A stretch of 55,768 bases of DNA from Candidatus Anaerotignum merdipullorum (GCA_019115165.1 DXEB01000040.1:1-55768), one strand, 5' to 3'. Counted from the first letter of the stretch, positions 35,821 through 44,791 are shown. Translations and numbers: made by a program. The notes: generated from the sequence alone by a model not told the origin.

Positions 35821-36230
35821 TGTTCATATACCTCCATTTTAATTTCTGGATGGGAACTGCCGGCAAAAGATTCCGAGTCCATCAGCCGCCATCCATCAGT
35901 TTCTAAAGATATTTCAAAATACTGATCTGCCGGATACACACGATTCCATCGAAACCGTATAATTCGTTCGATTTTATCCAAATACGGCAATATTGATACA
36001 TTTTCCACAAAACAGAATGTTCCGGGTTCCGCTTTTTGCAAAAAATCTTCCGAAATGCAGATCTGTTTTCTTTCATGACCAGAAAACAACGCAGCAGAAT
36101 ATGCATTCATACGCAGCAGACTGCCTTGCGTTAACGTCAAAATTCGTTCCACCAATCTGCGATCTCTGCTTTGCCGTCGACGGTGAAACATCATACCGCC
36201 ATTATCATCCACACAAACCATCAGTATCAC
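35817..36230 (-). CDS. Conserved hypothetical protein coupled to the nuclease
   Basis: A 137-residue soluble protein of unknown function. It opens VCVDDNGGMMFHRRRQSRDRRLVERIL, a pattern I associate with short Lachnospiraceae proteins sometimes mislabelled ribonuclease Z; no metallo-hydrolase motif is present, so that label would be wrong. The start is uncertain: GTG at 36230 has AAAGGGGG upstream, and an in-frame ATG follows at 36221. It overlaps the nuclease start by four bases, suggesting joint function or regulation. Confidence 0.65.
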   Translation of the reverse strand: MILMVCVDDNGGMMFHRRRQSRDRRLVERILTLTQGSLLRMNAYSAALFSGHERKQICISEDFLQKAEPGTFCFVENVSILPYLDKIERIIRFRWNRVYPADQYFEISLETDGWRLMDSESFAGSSHPEIKMEVYEQ

Positions 36231-36430
36231 ATGCCCAGCCCCCTTTCCTCATATCTTTTCCTCTTCTTGCCTCCATGGTAATATCATACCATCCTGGCAG
36301 AGAAAGCACAAATACTGCTTTCAATCCTTTAAACTGTACACCCAATTTTTACGCACTGTTGCAACACAGTAAATACGCCTGCACTTCAGGAACCCTTCTT
36401 TTTGTATACAAAAAAACGGACATGTACCTC

Positions 36431-37027
36431 TCACTCATTCTTCTTCTGCATATTTTCTTTCTGCGCCTGAATCGCTCCGTCTTCCGTCACGACCCAATCT
36501 ACTGGAATATCAAACGATTCTCGCGGCGTTCGCATCAACAGCATTTGTTTTCGACAAACAGCCGCTGTCACAAACTGTGTATGCGCCAAATATCTGTCAT
36601 AATATCCTCCACCGTATCCTAAACGGTATCCCATCCGGTCGCATGCAATGCAGGGAATGATCCCGAATTCTATTTCCTCCGGTCGCAACAATGGGCAATG
36701 TGTCTTTGGCTCTAAAATGCCATACGTTCCCATTTCCACTTCATCCCAATCTGTAATTTCATATGCCTGTAAGATACCTTTTGGTTCGCATCTTGGAACC
36801 GCTACCCGCTTTCCTTCCAACCATGCCTGCATAATGATTTCTTGTGTTTGTATTTCTGACTCCATGCTAACAAAACAAAAGATACTGTTTGCAGTAAGAT
36901 ATGCCGGCATTTGTAAAATATGTTCTCTTATCTGTCGATCCGACTCCCGAAGATCGTCCAAGGGCAGTGTCTGTAACTTTTTCTGCAGAAAACTCCGGCA
37001 TCTTTGTTTTTCCTGACGGATGAGCAT
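36431..37027 (-). CDS. 5-formyltetrahydrofolate cyclo-ligase
   Basis: Converts 5-formyl-THF to 5,10-methenyl-THF with ATP, returning it to the C1 pool. A 198-residue protein with the family signature RLGYGGGYYDRYL (about residues 137-149), the basic N terminus RQEKQRCRSFLQ and IPCIACDRMGYRLG. GGGAGG lies seven bases before ATG 37027. It lies downstream of the panB operon on the same strand across a 350-base gap; PanB uses methylene-THF, so a link is conceivable. Confidence 0.94.
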   Translation of the reverse strand: MLIRQEKQRCRSFLQKKLQTLPLDDLRESDRQIREHILQMPAYLTANSIFCFVSMESEIQTQEIIMQAWLEGKRVAVPRCEPKGILQAYEITDWDEVEMGTYGILEPKTHCPLLRPEEIEFGIIPCIACDRMGYRLGYGGGYYDRYLAHTQFVTAAVCRKQMLLMRTPRESFDIPVDWVVTEDGAIQAQKENMQKKNE

Positions 37028-37044
37028 ACTCCTTCCTCCCTTAT

Positions 37045-37200
37045 TTACAAACAATCCCTGCTTCTTTTTTTGTTTCTGACTCCTTGATTTTTTATCATCC
37101 GGACATATGCACTAAGCATGATTTCATAATAAACAGCGTCCTCTGCGCCATAAGGACACAGAGGACGGGTTTCCATACTTCTGCAAAAGAGTTTTTTCAT
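37045..37200 (-). CDS. Possible small hypothetical protein
   Basis: A 51-residue frame from ATG 37200 (starts MKKLFCRSMETRPLC) with only a weak A/G-rich ribosome site; the frame is open upstream to 37275. It ends 17 bases before the cyclo-ligase start, so it could be a leader peptide or small first gene of that transcript. I do not recognise it. No other gene is seen in 37201-37379. Confidence 0.3.
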   Translation of the reverse strand: MKKLFCRSMETRPLCPYGAEDAVYYEIMLSAYVRMIKNQGVRNKKRSRDCL

Positions 37201-37379
37201 TTTTTCTTCTTGTCTTTTCCTCTTATCCGTACTTTTTAAGAACTGTAAGATGGCAGATATCTCGCTCTCCTGCAACCTATCATTTGCCCCTGAAGCATTT
37301 TTTCATATCTAATGCATATGAAGCCAAACAGACATTGTGCCATTTATTGCAATACCCTCAAAGTTCTATCTCTTTTGCG

Positions 37380-38120
37380 TTAATCGCAGTCATTCGGACA
37401 AATCGCGATACACCGCGCTGTGAAACCGGCTGCGTCCTTTGCACGCGGAAATCCGCAGAAAATCAAACTTCCCACCGGTGGCACTTCTGACAAATTTCTC
37501 AGCAGTTCAATTTGATATCGGCTCTGTTCCAAAATATAATATTCTCCAATATATCCATGTTTTGCGGAATCCGCTGGTGCATCCGTGTCAGACGTTTCAT
37601 GTCCGATCGCCGCCACATTTCGCTGTTCTACCAAAAAACGCAGTGCGCTGATATCCCATCCAGGAAAATGCTTGTTGCCGTTTTCGTCTAAGTTATCCAA
37701 ATCTTCTCGTTTCGACCAATCGCTGCGCAGTGCTACGAATGCTCGTTGCGGAATCTGACCCCATTTTGCTTCCCAATCCAAAAGATCCTGCTCTGTTGCT
37801 GCATAATCTACATTTTCCGCTACTTTTTGCGATACATCCACTACGCAAAGCGGTAACAACAGTTCTTCTGCCAAAACGGTATGCAGCTCTCTGGCGCCTT
37901 CTACAAAATGCGACGGTGCATCTACATGCGTGCCATACTGGCTAACCAACGTAAATTCGTGTACACGGAACCCATCCGCATAATCAAATTTTTTGGTTAC
38001 AGACATATCCGGAAATCCAGACCAATGGGGCGTTGTCGGAGACACCTCATAAGAAAGTTCGACAAACTTACAATTCTTTTTCCAATTATCCAGTTCTTTC
38101 CATAATTTTCTTTCTTCCAT
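37380..38120 (-). CDS. Cyclase-family (kynurenine formamidase-like) metal hydrolase
   Basis: A 246-residue protein of the PF04199 cyclase family. The zinc/manganese motif HxGTHxDAPxHF appears as YGTHVDAPSHF (about residues 61-71), with the downstream GHETSDTDAP. Family members hydrolyse N-formylkynurenine, isatin or related cyclic amides and lactones. Third gene of the panB-aminotransferase-cyclase operon, 37 bases after the aminotransferase. No tryptophan-degradation genes are present, so formamidase activity is not supported by context. GGAGGCGCAGAGA precedes the ATG. Confidence 0.86.
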   Translation of the reverse strand: MEERKLWKELDNWKKNCKFVELSYEVSPTTPHWSGFPDMSVTKKFDYADGFRVHEFTLVSQYGTHVDAPSHFVEGARELHTVLAEELLLPLCVVDVSQKVAENVDYAATEQDLLDWEAKWGQIPQRAFVALRSDWSKREDLDNLDENGNKHFPGWDISALRFLVEQRNVAAIGHETSDTDAPADSAKHGYIGEYYILEQSRYQIELLRNLSEVPPVGSLIFCGFPRAKDAAGFTARCIAICPNDCD

Positions 38121-38157
38121 TCTCTGCGCCTCCTCTTTTTGTCTTTTTTATTTTGTC

Positions 38158-39351
38158 TTATTTCGAACAAATCAAATCGCCCAAACGCTTCATACCAATT
38201 TCAATCTGTTCCGGTGTTACATTGCCAAAACTGATACGCATACAATTTTGACCTTTTCCATTTCCTTCCACAAAAAATCCTTCGCCTGCAATATAATGCA
38301 CTTTTCGTTCATTGGCTTCTTTCAACAATTCCGTTGTATTGATCTTTCCAGGCAATTCTACCCAAGTAAACAAACCGCCGTCCGGATATACCTTTTTCGT
38401 ACCCTCTGGAAAATACTTTTCAATGCATGCCATCATGGCGTCTCTGCGCTCTCGGTGGATCGCACAAATCTTTTTCAAATGTTCCGGATAATATCCTCTG
38501 CGGAAAAATTCTGCACAGATTACCTGAGCCAACGTAGACGTATGCGAATTCGTAGCGGTCTTCGCATCAAACAATCGAATGATGATTTCTTTGTCAGCGT
38601 ACACATATCCTAATCTGCTTCCCGGAGAAAAAATCTTGGAAAAGCTATTGGCATACACCGTGTGCCCTGTTTGGTCAAAACATTTGATCGGCGGCAGCAC
38701 CTCTCCGCTATAACGCAATTCCTGATACGGATCGTCTTCCAATATAATGACATCGTATTGACTGCCCAATTCCGCCATTTTCTTTCTGCGCTCTGTGGGC
38801 AGTGTTTTTCCTGTGGGATTTTGAAACGTGGGAATTACATATACCATTTTGGGATGGTATTGTTGGATTTTTTCTTCTAAATCCTCCATTTGCATCCCAT
38901 CGGCATCGCATTCCACTGCAATACACTTTGCCTGAAACATTTCAAAAATTTCCACACAATGCACAAAAGTCGGCGATTCTACCAAAATCACATCGCCAGG
39001 ATTGATATATACCTGACACAACAGATTCATGGTTTCCAAACCGCCGTTGACAATCAGCAGCTCATCCACAGAAGCCTGCATTCCTTTTGGTGCCAACAGC
39101 ACATCTGCTACTGCTTGCCGCAAATCCAGCACACCTAACACAGATCCATATTGCAGCGCTTCCATCCCTCGCTTTTCTGTCGTCAAAACATCATTGCAAA
39201 TTTCTCTTACAATATCCACGGGCAATCCTTCCTTTGCCGGTGCTCCACCGCCAAAAGAAATAGTATCTGCATCAGACATTGCATTAAACAATCCTCGGAT
39301 GATCTTTGCCGTAGGTTCCATATCCAGCATTCTCTGTGCAAAATTCGGCAT
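38158..39351 (-). CDS. PLP-dependent aminotransferase, class I/II (LysN/AroH-like group)
   Basis: A 397-residue fold-I aminotransferase without the MocR DNA-binding domain. The PLP lysine lies in NSFSKIFSPGSRLGY; IPTFQNPTGKTL and ILEDDPYQELRY carry the PLP-ring Asp and Tyr. This subgroup includes 2-aminoadipate, aromatic and branched-chain aminotransferases of broad range. Second gene of the panB operon, 38 bases after panB; making or using a branched 2-oxo acid such as 2-oxoisovalerate would fit that place. GGGAGGGAAGC precedes the ATG. Confidence 0.88.
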   Translation of the reverse strand: MPNFAQRMLDMEPTAKIIRGLFNAMSDADTISFGGGAPAKEGLPVDIVREICNDVLTTEKRGMEALQYGSVLGVLDLRQAVADVLLAPKGMQASVDELLIVNGGLETMNLLCQVYINPGDVILVESPTFVHCVEIFEMFQAKCIAVECDADGMQMEDLEEKIQQYHPKMVYVIPTFQNPTGKTLPTERRKKMAELGSQYDVIILEDDPYQELRYSGEVLPPIKCFDQTGHTVYANSFSKIFSPGSRLGYVYADKEIIIRLFDAKTATNSHTSTLAQVICAEFFRRGYYPEHLKKICAIHRERRDAMMACIEKYFPEGTKKVYPDGGLFTWVELPGKINTTELLKEANERKVHYIAGEGFFVEGNGKGQNCMRISFGNVTPEQIEIGMKRLGDLICSK

Positions 39352-39389
39352 ATGCTTCCCTCCCTATTTCTGGATGTGTCATACTTATC

Positions 39390-40256
39390 TTATTTTTCGA
39401 ACAACGGTTTCATTTGCTCGAACAACTGGTTAAATTCTTCCTGCTCACCGGAAATTTTATATTTATGCTCCGGACCAGGAAAGATATCCGCTTTCACTTC
39501 TTTAACATATTCCGCAATCCCATTTGTCGCCATTCCTGCAATATCCGCATATTTTTTTACGAATTTCGGGGTAAAGTTCTGATACATTCCAAGCATATCA
39601 GCAGCCAATATCACCTGCCCATCGCATTGTGCCCCTGCGCCAATCCCATAAACAGGAATCGGCAGCATTTGATGTACAAATGCGCAAATCTCTTCCGGCA
39701 CCCCTTCCAGCAATAACGTTCTTGCTCCTGCTTTATACACCGCAATGGCATCCTCGATTACAGCCTTCGCACTTTCCACCGTTCTTCCCTGCGCCTTAAA
39801 TCCTCCCATAGAGGCAGAGCTTTGCGGAGTCAAGCCAATATGCCCAAAAACAACCATACCTGCCTGCGTAATTGCTCGAATTTTGTCAGCTACTGCAACG
39901 CCGCCTTCCAGCTTTACGGCATCCACATCCGCTTCTTTATAAAACCGCATTGCATTTCTTACCGCATCCTCTGTACTGGCATGATAACTGCCAAAGGGAA
40001 GATCGCCGATGAGATATGTATTGGGAGCACCTCTGCGAACGCCTTGACAATGCGCAATACTCATATCCATCGTTACCGGCACGGTGCCTTCATAGCCATA
40101 TACGACCATTCCCATGGAATCCCCGCATAGAATCATATCAATGCCGGCTGCCTCCGCATAGGAAGCATAACAACTGTCATACAGTACGATCCATGCCGCT
40201 TTTTCTCCGTTTTCTTTCATTTGATACAAATCTAAGATAGATTTCTTTTTTGCCAT
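39390..40256 (-). CDS. panB: 3-methyl-2-oxobutanoate hydroxymethyltransferase
   Basis: Adds a hydroxymethyl group from 5,10-methylene-THF to 2-oxoisovalerate, giving ketopantoate, the first committed pantothenate step. At 288 residues it has the PanB motifs: VLYDSCYASYAEAAGIDMILCGDS, DLPFGSYHAS, AVKLEGG, HIGLTPQS and VYGIGAGAQCDGQ with the catalytic Glu in LLLEGVPEE. GGGGAGAAGG precedes ATG 40256. It heads an operon with an aminotransferase and a cyclase, not with panC, panD or panE, which is unusual. Activity on another 2-oxo acid is possible. Confidence 0.92.
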   Translation of the reverse strand: MAKKKSILDLYQMKENGEKAAWIVLYDSCYASYAEAAGIDMILCGDSMGMVVYGYEGTVPVTMDMSIAHCQGVRRGAPNTYLIGDLPFGSYHASTEDAVRNAMRFYKEADVDAVKLEGGVAVADKIRAITQAGMVVFGHIGLTPQSSASMGGFKAQGRTVESAKAVIEDAIAVYKAGARTLLLEGVPEEICAFVHQMLPIPVYGIGAGAQCDGQVILAADMLGMYQNFTPKFVKKYADIAGMATNGIAEYVKEVKADIFPGPEHKYKISGEQEEFNQLFEQMKPLFEK

Positions 40257-40636
40257 AAGCCTTCTCCCCTTTCTGTTCATTCCATTTTGACAATTCTTTC
40301 TAATTTTATGTTAAAGTATTTTTTCTGTTCTGTAAAGCAAAGGAACATACAAAAATAACGCATCATATTTATGCAAAAATATTCCAACTGCTTCCATTAT
40401 TTTTCTAGAACACTCTCTAACGAAATCGTTTTTTCGATACTTTTTATTTGTGATATGGTCCTTTGTATTTCTCCCGTTGATAGCATTATCCATTTAAGTC
40501 CTTCAAACATATATATTTCTGTAAATTCCATCATCTGCATTTTTTGAGATAAATCCCGGTTTTCATCGCTTTCGTGCCATAGGACAGAATTTTATATTTC
40601 CAAAAACAATGTTGTCAATGCTATTGCCAAATAAAA
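40257..40636. other. Upstream region of the panB operon
   Basis: AT-rich, with no gene seen. It should contain the panB promoter, but I see no convincing consensus pair. Confidence 0.35.
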
Positions 40637-40680
40637 AACGAACAGATGCTTTTTCATCTTTGCCATCTGTTCGTTGTTTT
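40632..40680. terminator. Intrinsic terminator, probably bidirectional
   Basis: AACGAACAGATG (40637-40648) pairs exactly with CATCTGTTCGTT (40664-40675) around 15 bases, with six A on the left and GTTTTA on the right. On the minus strand it gives a strong T run and would end a transcript coming from the TrmH-type gene region. Confidence 0.85.
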
Positions 40681-40718
40681 ATATCGCTTCTTGCTATCTC
40701 TTATTTTTCTTCTATGGG

Positions 40719-40739
40719 TGTATATACAGTGTATATACA
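40719..40739. repeat. Tandem palindromes TGTATATACA x2
   Basis: Two perfect 10-bp palindromes (40719-40728 and 40730-40739) separated by one G, so an 11-base helical-turn repeat. It looks like a double operator; no adjacent regulator gene is known. Confidence 0.6.
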
Positions 40740-40750
40740 TTCGTATAATT

Positions 40751-40939
40751 TCACATATCACGATATTTGATTCTATGGACGGATACAACCTGTTTGGTCG
40801 TTCCTTCTGCCAATACGGCTATACTAAGGCATACCTGCATGACAGACGGAAACATGTTCCCATACCTCCTGCCTTGCAATACATCAATCACCCTTCTATC
40901 AAAAACGGTACCTGCCTTTTTTACTCCGCTGAAATCCAT
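40751..40939 (-). CDS. Possible small hypothetical protein
   Basis: A 62-codon frame on the minus strand downstream of the TrmH-type gene. The ATG at 40939 has no well-spaced ribosome site, but an internal ATG at 40855 has AGGAGG nine bases upstream and would give 34 residues (MFPSVMQVCLSIAVLAEG...). It ends just before the tandem TGTATATACA elements and the terminator. Not recognised. Confidence 0.3.
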   Translation of the reverse strand: MDFSGVKKAGTVFDRRVIDVLQGRRYGNMFPSVMQVCLSIAVLAEGTTKQVVSVHRIKYRDM

Positions 40940-41013
40940 TCCCCGTCATCCATCGCAGATATTGCCATGGTATGCACATATCTTATTTCATAAAAACCCT
41001 TACTTGCCTATCT

Positions 41014-41811
41014 TCATGTTTGCCGTGGAATACATCTCTGGCGTACCACTTCATACATCAGTACTCCAGCAGCAATGGAAACATTCAAAGATTCTGCTTG
41101 TCCAGGCATTGGCAGTTTCACATAACTGTCACATAATGCCGCTGCTTCTTCTGACAATCCTCTTGCTTCATTTCCAATTAAAAATGCACAGGCACGACGC
41201 AAATTCAGCCCATATGGATACTGTCTGCCACGCAGATGTGCAGCATAAAGCGGAATTCCCCGTTCGCGCAATGCATTTGCCGCCTCCGGCAAAGAAACAT
41301 TTTGAAAAATGGGGAGATGAAAAACAGAACCCATCGTTGCCCGCAATGTTTTAGGATGGTACAAATCCACGCTGCCTTTGGACAAAAACACAGCATCCAC
41401 ACCACAAGCATCTGCCGTACGAATCACCGTCCCCAAGTTACCCGGGTCATTCATTTCCTCTGCCAGTAAAAAAAATGCATTCTTCTTTTCCAATAGTTCT
41501 CCCGTATCATAAGAAATTTTGCCGCACACCGCCAATATTCCCTGCGGATTTTCTGTTTCGGACACTTCTTGAAACAAAGAATTCGAAACAAGGAATGTCT
41601 GCGCACGTCTCTCCCAATCCGTCAAGTCATGTGCCGCAGCAAATTCTTGAGAAACTACAAAGCATTCTACGGGCCAATCTTCTGGAATTTCTGACACAAA
41701 ACGGATTCCTTCCGCCACAAACACATTTTCTTTTTCTCTGTTTTTCCGTAGCCGTAGCCCATTTAGACGTTTCACCAGCTTATTCTGCGCACTTTCAATC
41801 CGTTTTGCCAT
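41014..41811 (-). CDS. TrmH/SpoU-family RNA 2'-O-methyltransferase
   Basis: A 265-residue SPOUT methyltransferase that methylates ribose in rRNA or tRNA with SAM. The N-terminal about 100 residues form the substrate-binding L30e-like domain (KRLNGLRLRKNREKENVFVAEG). The catalytic part holds motif 1 NDPGNLGTVIRTADACG, motif 2 FLIGNEARGLS and motif 3 LPMPGQAESLNVSIAAGVLMYE, which form the knot. The target nucleotide cannot be read from sequence. Divergent from the LUD gene. Confidence 0.93.
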   Translation of the reverse strand: MAKRIESAQNKLVKRLNGLRLRKNREKENVFVAEGIRFVSEIPEDWPVECFVVSQEFAAAHDLTDWERRAQTFLVSNSLFQEVSETENPQGILAVCGKISYDTGELLEKKNAFFLLAEEMNDPGNLGTVIRTADACGVDAVFLSKGSVDLYHPKTLRATMGSVFHLPIFQNVSLPEAANALRERGIPLYAAHLRGRQYPYGLNLRRACAFLIGNEARGLSEEAAALCDSYVKLPMPGQAESLNVSIAAGVLMYEVVRQRCIPRQT

Positions 41812-41980
41812 ATCCGTTCTCCTTTTTTCTTATTTTCTCATTACTATGATAAACAGCGCAACCTTATTTTGCAAGCAAAAAAGGTTGCTTTTCCAAGGAT
41901 ATGAAAAATCTCTGTACCCCAATTCTTTTTTGTGTTACAATAAATTTGTTCGATTACAATACAGAAAGGAGTCTTGCAAT

Positions 41981-42619
41981 ATGGCAACACCAAAAGAAAT
42001 GCGTAATGAATTATTGGGAAAGCATTTAGTGGAAAACTTGAACAAACGCCACTTTGAGGCATATTACTGTCCCACAGCGGCAGAAGCTTTGGAAAAAGCA
42101 CTTTCGTTAATTCCTGAAAAAAGTTCTGTATCTTGGGGCGGTTCTATGACCATCCGCGATATGGGCTTAACCCAAGCATTGCATGAAAGAGATTATACTG
42201 TCATTGACCGCGACTTGGGAAAAACCCCCGAGGAAGTTGCTGAGCTGCACCGTAAAGGTCTGCTTGCTGATTACTTTCTCACCAGCACAAATGCTATTTC
42301 GGAAGATGGTGTACTGGTTAACATTGATGGTACCGGCAATCGTCTGGCTGCCATCTGTTTCGGTCCCAAAAATGTGATTGTCATATGCGGCATGAATAAA
42401 GTATCCAAAGACGTAGATGCAGCAATCAAACGTGCCCGCAGCTATGCAGCACCAATCAACAGTATGCGTTTTATGGGAAAAACACCTTGTGCTGTAACCG
42501 GAAAATGTCATAACTGCACATCTACAGAATGCATTTGCAATCAAATTTTGATTACGCGTGTCTGCCGTCCCGCACAACGAATCAAAGTCATCTTGGTCGG
42601 CGAAGATATGGGATTTTAA
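41981..42619 (+). CDS. LUD-domain protein (LutC/YkgG-like)
   Basis: A 212-residue protein of the lactate-utilisation (DUF162) family: SSVSWGGSMTIRDMGL, VFSP-like region TSTNAISEDGVLVNIDGTGNR and VIVICGMNKVSKDVDAAIKRAR. A C-terminal Cys-rich segment (CAVTGKCHNCTSTECIC) could bind an Fe-S cluster or zinc; this segment is usual in the stand-alone Clostridia subgroup. No lutA or lutB is adjacent, so a lactate-oxidation role is not supported. AAAGGAG lies nine bases before ATG 41981; earlier in-frame codons lack a ribosome site. Confidence 0.88.
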   Translation: MATPKEMRNELLGKHLVENLNKRHFEAYYCPTAAEALEKALSLIPEKSSVSWGGSMTIRDMGLTQALHERDYTVIDRDLGKTPEEVAELHRKGLLADYFLTSTNAISEDGVLVNIDGTGNRLAAICFGPKNVIVICGMNKVSKDVDAAIKRARSYAAPINSMRFMGKTPCAVTGKCHNCTSTECICNQILITRVCRPAQRIKVILVGEDMGF

Positions 42620-42645
42620 TACCTTTCTTTTCCTTTACAAACAGA

Positions 42646-42682
42646 AAAACCTCCCGCTGCTTTACAGCCGGGAGATTTTTTT
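42646..42682. terminator. Terminator between convergent LUD and hydrolase genes
   Basis: CTCCCGCTG (42651-42659) pairs with CAG-C-CGGGAG (42665-42674, one bulge), A5 before and T7 after, so it serves both strands. Confidence 0.88.
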
Positions 42683-43448
42683 AACTTTGAATAATTTGAT
42701 CCAATATTTCATAAAAACGTTCTACTGCATGTACTTCTATAAAAGGCACATGCCCACATTTTGGAAGCGCATATAAACGATATGGAATACAAAGTCGATC
42801 CAGTGGAACCACAACACCTTCCAATGGATGTGGATCCTGTTCTCCATGGATAATATCTATCGGACATGTCACCGATTGAATATAGCGAAGCAGTTCTCCG
42901 TTTTGACGCATTGCCGCTGCTTCCACCCAGATCCGCTCATACATATTACCATTGATGCGCCCAACCCATTTGACATCCGGTATCTTTTCATAATAGTCTG
43001 TTTTTTCCAATAAATTCCGTAATTCTTTCCATTCCTGTTCTGCAATTCGATCCATATGCGTCATATACCAATGAAATTGTTCTTGCTCTTTTGGCATCAA
43101 TTTCTGCATTCTTCTCTCATGAATATGCTCGGTATAAAGCTGCTCCAAAGGCGGACATCCTACCAAAACAACTCTTCGCACCAAAAACGGATAACATGCC
43201 GCCGTCAATAATGCCAGCCATGCTCCCCAAGAATGCCCAATCAAGATCATCGGATCTTTTTCATGGCGTTCCAATTGCCGTCGCAATTCCATCACTAGAC
43301 TGACTACATTATATTGTGATTGCAACGGCTCTAAGACGCCTACATGCGTTCCCAAATGCCGTGCAACACCTTCCAGTGATCCAATATCTCCCGGTCCGCC
43401 ATGTATCACAGCTATTTTGTAAGGCGCCTTCCCATAAAAGCGTACCAT
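42681..43448 (-). CDS. Alpha/beta hydrolase
   Basis: A 255-residue hydrolase. HGGPGDIGS near residue 16 is the oxyanion-loop motif of proline iminopeptidase-like enzymes, the nucleophile elbow is GHSWGA (Ser about 73), the acid lies in IIHGEQDPHP and the His in KCGHVPFIE. Substrate unknown: peptidase, esterase or lactonase are all possible. Its 5' end overlaps no partner; divergent from a GNAT gene. Ribosome site GGAAAGGA precedes the ATG. Confidence 0.9.
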   Translation of the reverse strand: MVRFYGKAPYKIAVIHGGPGDIGSLEGVARHLGTHVGVLEPLQSQYNVVSLVMELRRQLERHEKDPMILIGHSWGAWLALLTAACYPFLVRRVVLVGCPPLEQLYTEHIHERRMQKLMPKEQEQFHWYMTHMDRIAEQEWKELRNLLEKTDYYEKIPDVKWVGRINGNMYERIWVEAAAMRQNGELLRYIQSVTCPIDIIHGEQDPHPLEGVVVPLDRLCIPYRLYALPKCGHVPFIEVHAVERFYEILDQIIQS

Positions 43449-43705
43449 TCCTTTCCATCCTTTCCTGTATTTCTACTCTGCTATTAAACATATATTTCAA
43501 ATGTTTTGCATTTTTATACAACCTTTTTTCAGCAAACGCAGGCATTTCCTCTTTCATTTGTTACATCTGTTTATCTGATATCTGTTTCCGCGTGTCTTAT
43601 TTTTATTATACTCTGCTTCCTCTTTGGCGTAAAGGCTATTTTGCACTTGTATCCATCTGGATTTTGCGGTATGATGAAAAAAGAATCAGAAAGGATTTTT
43701 TGCGA

Positions 43706-44164
43706 ATGGAAATTAAAAACGGGCTTTTATATTTGACAGAGGTGAAACAGCTGATTGTTGCCTATACAGAAAGTTTGGGGCGCGATTTGACTTTTCAAAA
43801 TCTATCCGAAGAATTGGATAATTTGACCGCAAAGTATGGACCTCGCAATGGTCATTTACTGGCTGCTGTAGCAGAAGACGGCACAGTCATCGGTTGTGTC
43901 GCATATCACCGCCACAGCCCAGAACGCTGTGAAATGAAACGTTTGTATGTTCTGCCGGAGTATCGCAAGGATGGTACTGGGCAGGCATTGATTACGCAGA
44001 TCCTTGCTGATGCTAAGGCAGCAGGCTATCAAGAAATGGTCTTGGATACCTTACACCCGATGAAAAGCGCAATTCGCCTTTACCGCAAAAACGGTTTTCA
44101 GGAAATTCCGGCGTACTACCACAATCCTATGTCGGATGTGATTTATCTTGGCAAAAAGCTATAA
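43706..44164 (+). CDS. GNAT-family N-acetyltransferase
   Basis: A 152-residue single-domain acetyltransferase. The acetyl-CoA motif is MKRLYVLPEYRKDGTGQALI (about 87-106), preceded by GCVAYHRHSPERCE and followed by MVLDTLHPMKSAIRLYRKNGF. Substrate unknown. Start ATG 43706 with AAAGGA upstream; a much longer open frame begins at 43316 but runs antisense to the hydrolase gene and has no signal. Followed by the DUF188 gene after 38 bases. Confidence 0.9.
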   Translation: MEIKNGLLYLTEVKQLIVAYTESLGRDLTFQNLSEELDNLTAKYGPRNGHLLAAVAEDGTVIGCVAYHRHSPERCEMKRLYVLPEYRKDGTGQALITQILADAKAAGYQEMVLDTLHPMKSAIRLYRKNGFQEIPAYYHNPMSDVIYLGKKL

Positions 44165-44202
44165 CTTCCACGCCCAAAAAAGTACAGAAAGGAACTTGCT
44201 TT

Positions 44203-44652
44203 ATGCGTATTCTCGTAGACGCAGATGCCTGCCCCGTCAAAGAAATTATCATACAGCTTGCAAAACAATACCAAAAGACAGTGCTTATGGTCTGTGACAC
44301 GGCACATTTGTTATCCTATCCCAAAGACTCGCATGTTTCCATAAAAGTTGTGGACAAAGGGATGGATCGGGCAGATTTTGCATTGGCAAATCTAGCAAAC
44401 ACAGGTGATATCTGCATTACCTCCGACTATGGATTGGCAGCCTTATTCCTTAGCAAAGGAGCCGTTCCCATTCATCCAAACGGTTTTTTCTATACCAATG
44501 CAGAGATTGATCGAATGCTGTTTACCAGGCATATCTCCCGAGAATTACGCAAACAAAAGCGCAGGTATCCCGGACATATCAAAAAACGAACTGCCAAACA
44601 GGATATGCAGTTCATTCAGGCTTTAACCACTGCCTTAACTGCATCCAAATAA
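44203..44652 (+). CDS. DUF188 (YaiI/YqxD) family protein
   Basis: A 149-residue protein of the UPF0178 family, a PIN-like fold of unknown function. Signature: ILVDADACPVKEII at the start, VDKGMDRADFAL and GDICITSDYGLAAL with the acidic residues that resemble a nuclease site. Probable two-gene operon with the GNAT gene. GAAAGGAACTTGCTTT precedes the ATG. Confidence 0.93.
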   Translation: MRILVDADACPVKEIIIQLAKQYQKTVLMVCDTAHLLSYPKDSHVSIKVVDKGMDRADFALANLANTGDICITSDYGLAALFLSKGAVPIHPNGFFYTNAEIDRMLFTRHISRELRKQKRRYPGHIKKRTAKQDMQFIQALTTALTASK

Positions 44653-44791
44653 TCGTCTCCCGAATCGAACGAAGAGAAAACAGTCCTCAGATAGATTGTG
44701 ATGATAGAACTGGGTTTCGGCATCCTTCATGCACAGCATGACGTATTACACGGTACTCCGGGTGAAAGTCTGCCCTCCAATCACTACTAGA

